A stretch of 64,000 nucleotides of DNA from VXYL01 sp965116935 (lineage in GTDB: Bacteria > Pseudomonadota > Gammaproteobacteria > Pseudomonadales > Azotimanducaceae): contig OZ220737.1 of the NCBI GenBank assembly GCA_965116935.1, positions 2,852,001-2,916,000 on the forward strand, in the 5' to 3' direction. The notes beneath the pieces are model-generated. The model did not search any database and was not told where the DNA came from. It was given only the letters and a program-made list of their open reading frames with translations. The translations under genes and the position numbers were made by a program. Positions 44,352 through 51,688 of this stretch are shown here, in pieces (the stretch's first letter is position 1; every line of letters starts with the position of its first letter).

Positions 44352-44883
44352 TTGTCCCCATACTTGATGATAGCGACTTCCGCGCTGTGGCTCGCCGTGG
44401 TGGTTCAGTCCGTTCTGCTCTTTGGACTCTACTACACTCACCATCGACTGCTGCGTGCTGCATTGGGCCACCCGTGGACTTCAGGGCTGCTTCCTGGGAC
44501 GGAAGTGCCCAACGTGCTGGTCGCGGACGCCAAGACAGGTCACGGTCGTTCGACGGCGGAAATCTCTGCGGAGTTCCAGAGCCTAATCTTTGTGTCGGCA
44601 TCGTGCGAAATAATGTCGCAATCTGCTGCAACCGGTACTTGACTCGCCTGTGATGCGGACCGCAGCCGTGTATTGCGACGGGGACCGGCAGGACTGTGAG
44701 GCTTGGTTGACCAGATCGGGCGTTACGCCGTTGTTCATCAGACGCGATGAGGATGCGGTGGACGCATTCGAGCTGGTCTCACTCCCATCGCTGGTGCGTA
44801 TACAGGATGGAAAGGTCCAAGCTAGCGTCTATCCTGTGACGTCAGCGGACCTTGTGGACACATTGGAGCGCTGGGCGAACTGA
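44352..44883 (+). pseudogene. Membrane-anchored thioredoxin-like protein (MauD/TlpA type), frameshifted at the CxxC
   Basis: The start TTG at 44352 has a strong ribosome site (GGAGGGG, 44341-44347). A membrane helix (TSALWLAVVVQSVLLFGLYY) is followed by VLVADAKTGHG and the strand SLIFVSASC. The frame then fails at CEIMSQ and stops at 44642. Removing one A near 44610-44613 gives ASCEICRNLLQPVL and continues to 44883. That restores a C-E-I-C redox motif and the thioredoxin tail FELVSLPSLVRIQDGKV with its cis-proline. The product would be about 176 residues. Either it is a real frameshift or a consensus error. Confidence 0.72.
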
Positions 44884-45095
44884 TGGCGTTTGGGGAGGAG
44901 GGGAAATTGCTGCTTGGATGCGCGGTTGTCGCCGCAGCGTTGCTTGGAGCCTGCCGTACCTTATCGGGAATCGCGAAAAAGACCGAACTGGTCGAAGAAC
45001 GGCTCGTCACTTCCGCGCGCTTGGGCGAAGGAAGGAGTGCGTCAAAAGCCGATGAGAATGCCGCAGAGGCGGAACAACGGAGGGGCTCGAAATGA
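44883..45095 (+). CDS. Small lipoprotein-like protein of the insert
   Basis: 70 residues. The N-terminal part KLLLGCAVVAAALLGACRTL resembles a lipoprotein signal with lipobox LGAC (cysteine near residue 24), or else one membrane helix. The remaining 46 residues are charged and helical (KKTELVEERLV, then ADENAAEAEQRR). It overlaps the stop of the thioredoxin-like gene by one base and the MauE-like gene by four, so all three are coupled. No family is recognised. Confidence 0.5.
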   Translation: MAFGEEGKLLLGCAVVAAALLGACRTLSGIAKKTELVEERLVTSARLGEGRSASKADENAAEAEQRRGSK

Positions 45096-45704
45096 CGGAC
45101 GCTTTGGTTGATTCGATATGGGTCGCCGTGGGGCTTTGTCTTCTTGTTGCAGCGTGGAAGAAGGCGCGCGACATTAGTGGGTTTCGGAAGGGAATAGATA
45201 CCTTTCGGATCATTCCCGTAAGTTGGTCTGGCTGGATGGCTTGGATGGTGGTTGCGACCGAGGCGTTGTTGGCACTGGGATTCCTTGGTGGGTTCTACCT
45301 CCAAGAACTTTGCTGGATCGGCTTAATTCTGATGGCGGTTTTCGGCGGCGTGACCGCAAGCGCAAGAGTCCGAGGTGTAGCCGTAAACTGCAATTGCTTT
45401 GGGGTCCGGTGCGGAAGCGACCTCGATGCAAGGCTGGGCGCGTTGGACATTGCTGACGGGCGGGGTCGCGTGCGTGTGCGTCTGGATGACCGCTCCCACT
45501 TCGCAGTCTAGTGGTGGGGTCACCCAGTGGGACATGTGGGTTGCGGGTGGGTGTGTCGCGGTCGCAAGTGTTTCGGTGATCAAGCTGTTCGATCCGATCG
45601 TGTGGCGCTGGATGTCACGGGATGCTACGTCCAACGAAGCAAACAAGCCATGGGTTGATCGACGGGGAGTGCGGGTTTCTGCGGTAGTTTCCGCAACCGG
45701 CTGA
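45092..45704 (+). pseudogene. MauE/DoxX-like redox membrane protein, frameshifted in a G-run
   Basis: From the ATG at 45092 (site GGAGGGGC at 45079-45086), membrane helices VAVGLCLLVAAW, MVVATEALLALGFLGGFYL and WIGLILMAVFGGVTAS lead to VNCNCFG. That Cys-x-Cys-F-G block is typical of MauE-like proteins. The frame as read ends at 45511 in a charged, unlikely tail. Dropping one G from GGGG (45401-45404) continues as CFGSGAEATSMQGW and reaches a further helix (MWVAGGCVAVASVSVIKLF), ending at 45704. MauE-like proteins pass electrons to periplasmic thioredoxins, which fits the neighbouring CxxC gene. Confidence 0.68.
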
Positions 45705-45723
45705 CGCAACCGTCCGATGGCGG

Positions 45724-46027
45724 AACATCGGCGGCAACTGCGAGCGCACCAACCGAGAGGTCGTGCATACGCTGCTCGAGCGTCTCGCGAGCCACGTCGA
45801 AGTGGACGTGGAGTCCCTGCGCGGGCTCGTCACCCACGTGCAGGATCGACCCGGCACGACCGCCGCTACGCCATCGACGCCAGCCTCATCGAGCGCGAAC
45901 TCGGTTGGGTGGCCGAGACCTCCTTCGAGGATGGCATCGACGCCACCGTGACGTGGTATTGCGACCACCCGGAATGGCTGAGGAGCGTGATGGGCAGCTA
46001 CAACGGCGGGCGGCTCGGAACGACACG
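45724..46027 (+). pseudogene. rfbB 3' fragment, copy 2
   Basis: This carries only the last 100 or so codons of rfbB (NIGGNCERTNREVVHTLLERL onward), with no start. A one-base deletion near 45851-45855 (CCCGGCACG against CCCGGGCATG in copy 1) shifts the frame before the VAETSFEDGIDATV part. It is a remnant of the duplication that flanks the insert. Confidence 0.88.
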
Positions 46028-46913
46028 ATGACAGGCCAACAACAACGCACGCGGGGCATCGTCCTCGCTGGCGGGCACGGTACGCGCCTGCACCCGGTCA
46101 CCGCTGGCGTGTGCAAGCAACTGCTGCCGGTGTATGACAAGCCGATGATCTACTACCCCCTCACCACGCTCATGCTTGCTGGCGTGCGCGAGGTGCTCAT
46201 CATCTCCACGCCCCGCGACGAGCCGCGCTTCGAGGAACTGCTCGGCGACGGCAGCCGCTGGGGCATGTCGCTTTCCTATCGCGTGCAGCGCGAGCCGAAG
46301 GGCATCCCCGACGCCTTCGTCGTCGGGCGTGATTTCGTCGGCACCGAGCCGGTGGCGCTCATCCTGGGCGACAACAGCTTCTTCGGCAGCGAACTGTCGC
46401 GCACGCCGCAGGAAGCGGTGGCGGGCAACGAGGGCGCGACCGTGTTCACGTACCCGGTGAAGGACCCGAGCGCCTTGGGCGTAGTGGTACTCGATGCAGA
46501 TGGTCGTCCGGTGGACATCGAAGAGAAGCCGGCGGAGCCGAAGTCCAATCTGGCGGTGACGGGCCTGGACGTCTATGACAACGACGTGTTGGACATTGCC
46601 GCTTCCCTAGAGTCCTCCGCCCGCGGCGAAACCGAAATCACCGACATCAACCGGCACTACCTCGAAGCCGGCCGCCTGAACGTGGTGCAGTTCGGCCGCG
46701 GCATGGCCTGGCTCGACACCGGCACCCACGACTCCCTCTTGGAGGCGAGCATGTTCGTGCAGATCATCGAGCACCGCCAGGGCCTGAAGATCGCCTGCCC
46801 CGAAGAGGTGGCATGGCGCATGGGCTGGATCGACGACGAAGACTTGGCCGCCCTAGCCGAGGACTTCGCCGGCAGCGCCTACGGGCGCCTACCTCACAGA
46901 GCTGCTCGCCTAG
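46028..46913 (+). pseudogene. rfbA copy 2, C-terminally frameshifted
   Basis: From the ATG at 46028 it encodes about 285 residues closely similar to the intact rfbA. An extra G at 46883-46885 (CTACGGGCGCC against CTACGGCGCC) then shifts the frame, so the ORF runs to 47176, antisense to the peroxiredoxin gene. The ancestral stop is TAG at 46911-46913. Several substitutions hit usually conserved spots (GDNIFFG to GDNSFFG, TGLYMYD to TGLDVYD). It could still make a catalytic core, but it looks to be under weak selection. Confidence 0.8.
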
Positions 46914-47359
46914 CCAGCGATCCACTCCTTCACGTATTCGACGTGCATGAGGGGTCGAACCATGCCGGAATACACGTCGGAAACGATGCCGTCCTCGTCG
47001 ATGAGGTACGTCACGCGCCACGGGATGATCCACTTGGAGGCACCGTACTCGGAACGCACGAGGTTGCCGGGGTCGCTGGCAATCGGGAACGGCAGTGCGT
47101 GGCTGCCGGCGAAGCGTTCGTGCGACGCGATTGTCTGCCCGCTGATACCTACGACCTCGACACCGTGGCCAACTAGCTCTTCATAGGCGTCGCGGAACGC
47201 GCAGACTTGGGTTGTGCACCCAGGCGAGTGGTCAGCGGGATAGAAGAACAGCACGACTTTGCGGCCTCGCAACGAACTCAGCGTCAGGGTTCCGCTGCCC
47301 GTCAGGCTCGCTGTTTCGAGGGTGAAATCCGGTGCTACGTCGCCGACATCAACCGCCAC
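46910..47359 (-). CDS. bcp: Thiol peroxidase, Bcp/PrxQ-type peroxiredoxin
   Basis: 149 residues. VGDVAPDFTLETASLTGSG and VVLFFYPADHSPGCTTQVCAFRD show the peroxidatic cysteine in PGCT with the resolving cysteine five residues later, as in PrxQ/Bcp. SDPGNLVRSEYGASKW and RVTYLIDEDGIV follow. It reduces hydrogen and organic peroxides using thioredoxin. Its stop abuts the decayed rfbA copy on the other strand. It separates the rfbA copies from rfbC, so it is older in this place than the insert or moved with it. Confidence 0.9.
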   Translation of the reverse strand: MAVDVGDVAPDFTLETASLTGSGTLTLSSLRGRKVVLFFYPADHSPGCTTQVCAFRDAYEELVGHGVEVVGISGQTIASHERFAGSHALPFPIASDPGNLVRSEYGASKWIIPWRVTYLIDEDGIVSDVYSGMVRPLMHVEYVKEWIAG

Positions 47360-47460
47360 TTACCTGTCTACCTCCCATGAACTCCAACGCCGATCATCGG
47401 AGGGGGGGTGCTGTGGGTCAAGCCCCGGCGAGCCGTGGTGGAAACTCGCATGAACAGGCG

Positions 47461-47610
47461 CTAGCGCATAAGGAAGGCCACCCGAAGAAGGGCGACGCAT
47501 GCGTCGCCCCTACGGCCCGCGGCTTGACCGACACCTTTCTGTAGGGGCGACGCATGCGTCGCCCTGTCCGGCAGACCGCTGGGCCGCCGCCAAGTCCGAC
47601 ATACTGCTAG
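47461..47610. repeat. CTAG-bounded element with two GGGCGACGCATGCGTCGCCC palindromes
   Basis: Perfect 20-bp palindromes are at 47490-47509 and 47545-47564. The ends are CTAG at 47461-47464 and 47607-47610. Its outer parts are the reverse complement of 23614-23708, and the middle is extended by a second palindrome and a CTACGGCC...GTAGGGG piece. The 482-base gap 47360-47841 has no gene, only this element and the rfbC upstream region. Confidence 0.8.
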
Positions 47611-47841
47611 TGTGCCGTCCCGCAAGTTCGTGGTACTTCGGCATGTCCAGTCTTGGTCCTGACCGACCTCTCGGGGGCGAGTCCGGGCGGCACATCCTCG
47701 TTTTCTCCGGCATCGCCGCGCCAGCCAACGTCCAGCACGAAGGGTGACGTGTTTCTGGGACACGACACTAGCGGGAGCGTAATGCGACCGGCCGCTGTGC
47801 CATGCTACCTCCCCCACCGCGACGGCATGGAATTCAACTAG

Positions 47842-48387
47842 ATGGAAGTCGAAGCCACGACGTTGCCGGGAGTCGTCATCATCCGGCCCCGGGTGTTCGG
47901 CGACGAGCGCGGCTTCCTGCTCGAAACCTACGCCAAGGAGCGCTACGACGAGCATCCTGCGCTGACGCAGGAGTTCGTGCAGGACAACCACTCCCGTTCC
48001 CGACGCGGTGTGTTGCGCGGCTTGCACTTTCAGGAGCAGGAGCCGCAGGGCAAGCTCGTGCGGGTGAGTCGCGGGCGCGTGTTTGACGTGGCCGTGGACA
48101 TCGATCCCGCGTCCCCCACGTTCCGCCAGCACGTTGGGGTGATTCTTGATGACGAAAGCCACACCCAGCTATTCATTCCGCCGGGTTATGCACACGGCTT
48201 CTGCGTGCTCTCGGAGGTGGCGGATTTCGAGTACAAATGCACCGCCCACTATCGGCCGGACGATGGCCGAGGCGTTTTGTGGAACGATCTGACGCTGGCC
48301 ATCGACTGGCCCATTGCGGACCCCATCGTCTCGGCGGCGGACCGGCGAAACCCAACCTTGGACGATTATCTCGGCAGGCTGCCGTGA
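47842..48387 (+). CDS. rfbC: dTDP-4-dehydrorhamnose 3,5-epimerase
   Basis: 181 residues from the ATG at 47842. PRVFGDERGFLLETYAKERY, VQDNHSRSRRGVLRGLHFQ and IPPGYAHGFCVLSEVADFEYKCT are the RmlC cupin blocks, with the active-site His in RGLHFQ and Tyr/Asp nearby. It epimerises C3 and C5 of the 4-keto sugar. It overlaps rfbD by 4 bases. It probably has a promoter of its own in 47611-47841 because of the interruption upstream. Confidence 0.93.
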   Translation: MEVEATTLPGVVIIRPRVFGDERGFLLETYAKERYDEHPALTQEFVQDNHSRSRRGVLRGLHFQEQEPQGKLVRVSRGRVFDVAVDIDPASPTFRQHVGVILDDESHTQLFIPPGYAHGFCVLSEVADFEYKCTAHYRPDDGRGVLWNDLTLAIDWPIADPIVSAADRRNPTLDDYLGRLP

Positions 48388-49259
48388 GAGTCCTCGTCAC
48401 CGGCGCCGCCGGCCAAGTTGGATCGGAGCTTTCCCGGCTAGGCACTGAAGCCTTCCAGCCCATCGGCCTCAGCCGCGACGATCTCGACATCACGGATGCC
48501 GCGGCCGTGGCCCGCACAGTCGAACGATGGCAGCCCCGAGCGGTTGTCAACTGCGCCGCGTACACCGCCGTGGACCGCGCCGAGGGCGACATCGAGACCG
48601 CCCACGCGGTGAACGTCGAAGCCGTGGCGCACCTCGCCGCCGCCTGCGCCAACAATGGCGCGGCGCTCGTTCACATTTCCACCGACTATGTGTTCGACGG
48701 CGAATCGGGCGCGCCATATCGCGAGGAGGAACCCACGGCCCCCTTGAGCGTCTATGGCCGCACCAAGGAACTCGGCGAACGCGCCGCGCGCGCCGGCGCC
48801 CCACGCCACATCATCCTGCGCGTTAGCTGGGTGTTCGGAACCTTGGGCACGAGCTTCGTCGACACCATGCTTCGCCTAGCCCGCGAACGCCCCGAACTCA
48901 CCGTCGTCGACGACCAGGTCGGCGCCCCCGCTCCCGCCCAGGCGGTTGCTGAGACGCTCCGAACCATCTGCCTAGCCACAGCGAACCGAGAGGACCTCTG
49001 GGGCACCTACCACTTCAGTGCCGAGCCAACGGTGAGTTGGTGCGGCTTCGCGCGCGAAATCGTGGCGGAAGCCGCACGGCTTGGCCTGATCGAACAAGCC
49101 CCCGAAGTGCGCGCCATCTCCACTACCGAATACCCAACCCCCGCCCAACGACCCCTCAACTCCCGCCTGAGCGCCACCCGCCTGGCAGGAAGCTTCGGCA
49201 TCCAACCGCCAGACTGGCGCCCTCACCTGCGCGCCTATCTCGGCTCTCTTCGATCGTAG
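48384..49259 (+). CDS. rfbD: dTDP-4-dehydrorhamnose reductase
   Basis: 291 residues from the GTG at 48384. VLVTGAAGQVGSELSRLG is the NADPH-binding loop, and HISTDYVFDGESGAPYREEEPTAP and YGRTKELGERA carry the Thr and YxxxK residues. The C-terminal RPLNSRLSATRL is a family hallmark. It completes dTDP-L-rhamnose. With rfbA, rfbB and rfbC the pathway is complete despite the insert. Confidence 0.93.
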   Translation: MRVLVTGAAGQVGSELSRLGTEAFQPIGLSRDDLDITDAAAVARTVERWQPRAVVNCAAYTAVDRAEGDIETAHAVNVEAVAHLAAACANNGAALVHISTDYVFDGESGAPYREEEPTAPLSVYGRTKELGERAARAGAPRHIILRVSWVFGTLGTSFVDTMLRLARERPELTVVDDQVGAPAPAQAVAETLRTICLATANREDLWGTYHFSAEPTVSWCGFAREIVAEAARLGLIEQAPEVRAISTTEYPTPAQRPLNSRLSATRLAGSFGIQPPDWRPHLRAYLGSLRS

Positions 49260-49373
49260 GTACGGCTTCATGTGTACGTGTTGCCTCGGCCCGCTTGTGC
49301 GATGGCAGGATGCCCGCGTCCGCAGACCCGGTTTGCACGCAGTCCGAGGCCCGGTGAATCCAGGCTTCCTTGA

Positions 49374-49725
49374 GGTGGTGTCTCAGTTTGACCCTTCCGG
49401 CTGTATCGGATGGGCGCTAGAAACCGGCGATCGTGTTCGACGGGCATCTGGCGCCGCTCTGGAGGGAGGGCACCAAGAGCTTGCACCGCAGGAGCGGCGG
49501 ATACGCGGCGTATGCGGTGCAAGCTCTTGGGGAGGTGGGGGCTGGGGCCAAACGCCGAGCGCTAGCGAGGCGTTTGGCGACGCCCGCCCTCCATCGCGCC
49601 GCAAGGCGCGCGGACCCCTCGTCGCACCAGCAAGATGCGCACCCTTGCGGGCGCGATGGAGGGCGGGACGCCCTCCCTCCAGAGTACGACGCGCCACGCT
49701 GGGTAAGTCAAATTGAGACACCACC
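49374..49725. mobile_element. MITE-like element with terminal inverted repeats and 8-bp target duplication
   Basis: 352 bases bounded by GGTGGTGTCTCAGTTTGAC at the left and, inverted, GGTGGTGTCTCAATTTGAC at the right, with one mismatch in 19. TTCCTTGA occurs directly on both sides (49366-49373 and 49726-49733), as expected for a target-site duplication. Inner inverted arms TCTGGAGGGAGGGC and GCCCTCCCTCCAGA follow. A perfect 18-bp stem CCAAGAGCTTGCACCGCA (49473-49490) pairs with 49513-49530. It encodes no transposase, so it would need one elsewhere in the genome. It fills the gap from rfbD to the methyltransferase gene. Confidence 0.88.
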
Positions 49726-49740
49726 TTCCTTGACAAAACG

Positions 49741-50895
49741 GTGCCCCCTGAGGAGGAACGTGCGTACAATGGCCTTGCTATCGGGCAAACCACGCAGAAC
49801 GCTCAACACGTTGCCATGCCAGTCGATGCGCGACTCACAACAACCGAGCCGGATGGCGCCGCGTCAACGTCCACAAGAAACCGTGGTGCAGAGCCCGAGT
49901 CGGTTCAACGGGACGGCGCGACGATCCACTTCCAAGCCGCCGAAACGCTCTATGAGCAATGGCCGAGCCCCATTTGCATTGTGGCCGACGGCCCCTACGG
50001 CGTCGGTGGATTCCCCGGCGACTTGCACACCACTGAAGGACTGGTTGACTGGTACCGCCCGCATGTCGAGTCTTGGTCCTCCCGCGCCACGCCGCAGACC
50101 ACCCTCTGGTTCTGGAACACGGAACTCGGCTGGGCCACGGTGCATCCGCTGCTGGCGGAACAGGGCTGGCAATACCGTAGCTGCCACATCTGGGACAAGG
50201 GCCTCGGCCACATCGCTGGCAACGCCAACACGCAGACGTTGCGCAAGTTCCCGGTCACCACCGAGGTGTGTGTGCAGTACGTCAAGGCACCGACGTTTCT
50301 CCGGGCCGGCGAACCGGCCACCATGCAGGAGTGGCTACGATACGAATGGCAGCGAACTGGCTTGCCGCTGCGTCTCGCCAACGACGCTTGCGGGGTTGCC
50401 AACGCCGCTACCCGCAAGTACCTGACGGCCGATCACCTTTGGTACTACCCGCCCCCAAGCGCCTTCGTGCGCCTAGCCGATTACGCGAACACGCATGGCA
50501 AGGCCGCCGGCCGGCCGTATTTCAGCCAGGACGGGTGCAAGCCCATGACGGCCGAAGAGTGGAGCCGCATGAGAGCGAAGTTCCACTGCTCAGCCGGGGT
50601 CACCAACGTCTGGCGGCAACCTCAGGTCGGTGGCAACCGCCGCATCAACGGCAACCGCGAACGCATGCAATGGAAGTACAAAAGCCTGCACGGCAGCCAA
50701 GAGCCTCTTGAACTCATCGCAACCACCATGCTGGCCACCACGGACCCCGGCGATGTGGTGTGGGAACCCTTCGGCGGCCTATGTCCCGCCGCCATCTGTG
50801 CCTTCCGCCACGACCGCGTGTCGCACAGCGCCGAAATCGTCGCCGAGTTTACCAGGCCGCGGCCGAAAGACTCAGTTCATGCCACCGAAGCCTGA
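49741..50895 (+). CDS. DNA methyltransferase (beta-type N4-cytosine/N6-adenine family)
   Basis: 384 residues from the GTG at 49741, or 359 from the ATG at 49816; neither has a strong ribosome site. The catalytic motif IV appears as VADGPYG (residue 83 on), a variant of (D/S)PPY. The AdoMet motif I-like FxG segment is late (VVWEPFGGLCPAAICAFRH), giving beta-class order. RINGNRERMQWKYKSLHGSQEPLEL is a typical stretch before it. It is expected to protect DNA from a partner nuclease. The start lies 8 bases from the MITE's target duplication, so the MITE may supply or disrupt its promoter. The next ORF overlaps it by 17 bases. Confidence 0.82.
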   Translation: MPPEEERAYNGLAIGQTTQNAQHVAMPVDARLTTTEPDGAASTSTRNRGAEPESVQRDGATIHFQAAETLYEQWPSPICIVADGPYGVGGFPGDLHTTEGLVDWYRPHVESWSSRATPQTTLWFWNTELGWATVHPLLAEQGWQYRSCHIWDKGLGHIAGNANTQTLRKFPVTTEVCVQYVKAPTFLRAGEPATMQEWLRYEWQRTGLPLRLANDACGVANAATRKYLTADHLWYYPPPSAFVRLADYANTHGKAAGRPYFSQDGCKPMTAEEWSRMRAKFHCSAGVTNVWRQPQVGGNRRINGNRERMQWKYKSLHGSQEPLELIATTMLATTDPGDVVWEPFGGLCPAAICAFRHDRVSHSAEIVAEFTRPRPKDSVHATEA

Positions 50896-51472
50896 ACCTC
50901 CCGAACGGGTAGAGCCAACCGATTGGCAGCATCACGAGCTTTGGCTCGGTGTGCGGAACGCTCTGTACGCGTGCCCGGACCGATTCTCGACGCCGACCAC
51001 CATCGAGGGCCTGATGGCCACCGACATCTTCACCCTGAACACGACCTTGGCCGCAACCATCGAAGAGTCGGTCGTCAAGACGCTCAACGACCTCCGGGCT
51101 GTTTGGGATCCCAAAGACCGATACCCCACCTACTATCGGTTTGCTGCGGCGAGCAGTATGTCGGTGGTCCAGGGTGGAGCTAAACGGATTCCACTTGCCG
51201 CCGCGATAGAACGAGCCCGCTTAGGCTCGATCTTGGAGAGCCTTGGTGAGCGGTTCCCCGCAGTGGATCGCAACCACTTGCCGGGTTTTTCCTCGGAGTC
51301 GGACTCTCGCCCTGCGCAGTTCTTGGAGCTGTTGTGGATGAACGCCTCGCCCGTGGGCCAAGACCGGGACGAAGCGGAAATCTTGTCGGCCGGGAAGAAA
51401 GCGATCCGCGATGTCCGCGCCTCCTTGAACCTGCGCGGCGACTCTCTCGCCCTTGAATCTGCCGCTCTTTAG
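50879..51472 (+). pseudogene. Truncated restriction-endonuclease-like gene (possibly CfrBI family)
   Basis: The ORF starts at the ATG at 50879 inside the methyltransferase gene. Residues 14-90 (WQHHELWLGVRNALYACPDRF, then LMATDIFTLNTTLAATIEESVVKTLNDLRAVWDP) resemble, from memory, the N-terminus of CfrBI-type endonucleases. After about 51155 the sequence loses this likeness, and the last 250 bases are antisense to the opposing nuclease gene. The expected catalytic PD...ELK part is absent, so the enzyme is probably dead. The methyltransferase may thus be an orphan. Confidence 0.5.
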
Positions 51473-51688
51473 CTCGATTGGTGCAACGTAAGTGGCCATT
51501 TCTCCGGCACCGACGAACAGGTAGTCGCAACGCCTCGCGGATGCCTCAATGCCGGGGGCGTCAATGTCGACGATCACTCGATTGCGTGGCGCACCTGCCA
51601 TGGAGACGGAGCAAGCATCCTTCTTGCATCGTCTTACTTGGCAGTTTGGCGGGAACGCGCGCTTGGCAGCTTCAATGAGGTCGGTCAA
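51221..51688 (-). CDS. Small putative PD-(D/E)XK nuclease paired with an ATPase
   Basis: 155 residues. RRCDYLFVGAGEMATYVAPIELKSG gives D55 followed by E72-x-K74, the D...(D/E)xK spacing of PD-(D/E)XK nucleases. FRFVPVLAHGRGVHPQQLQELRRARVRLRG and VVAIHCGEPLTKAL look like a conserved tail. I know of no named function for the family. Its start overlaps the ATPase stop by 4 bases, so the two are translated together. The 3' half lies antisense to the truncated endonuclease ORF, whose last part is therefore unlikely to be real coding sequence. Confidence 0.65.
   Translation of the reverse strand: MTDLIEAAKRAFPPNCQVRRCKKDACSVSMAGAPRNRVIVDIDAPGIEASARRCDYLFVGAGEMATYVAPIELKSGRFKGERVAAQVQGGADIADRFLPGRQDFRFVPVLAHGRGVHPQQLQELRRARVRLRGKTRQVVAIHCGEPLTKALQDRA

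Larger units (their letters stand above)
45724..46913 (+). repeat. Long direct repeat, copy 2
   Basis: This is the second copy of the rfbB-3'/rfbA duplication (copy 1 at 40409-41598). The two copies flank the 4.1 kb insert 41599-45723 and diverge at once outside their borders. Confidence 0.9.

Noticed and set aside
47490..47564. Two identical 20-bp palindromes as a CRISPR-like array
   Set aside because: There are only two units, they are perfect palindromes, there are no cas genes, and the same unit occurs singly at 23660.
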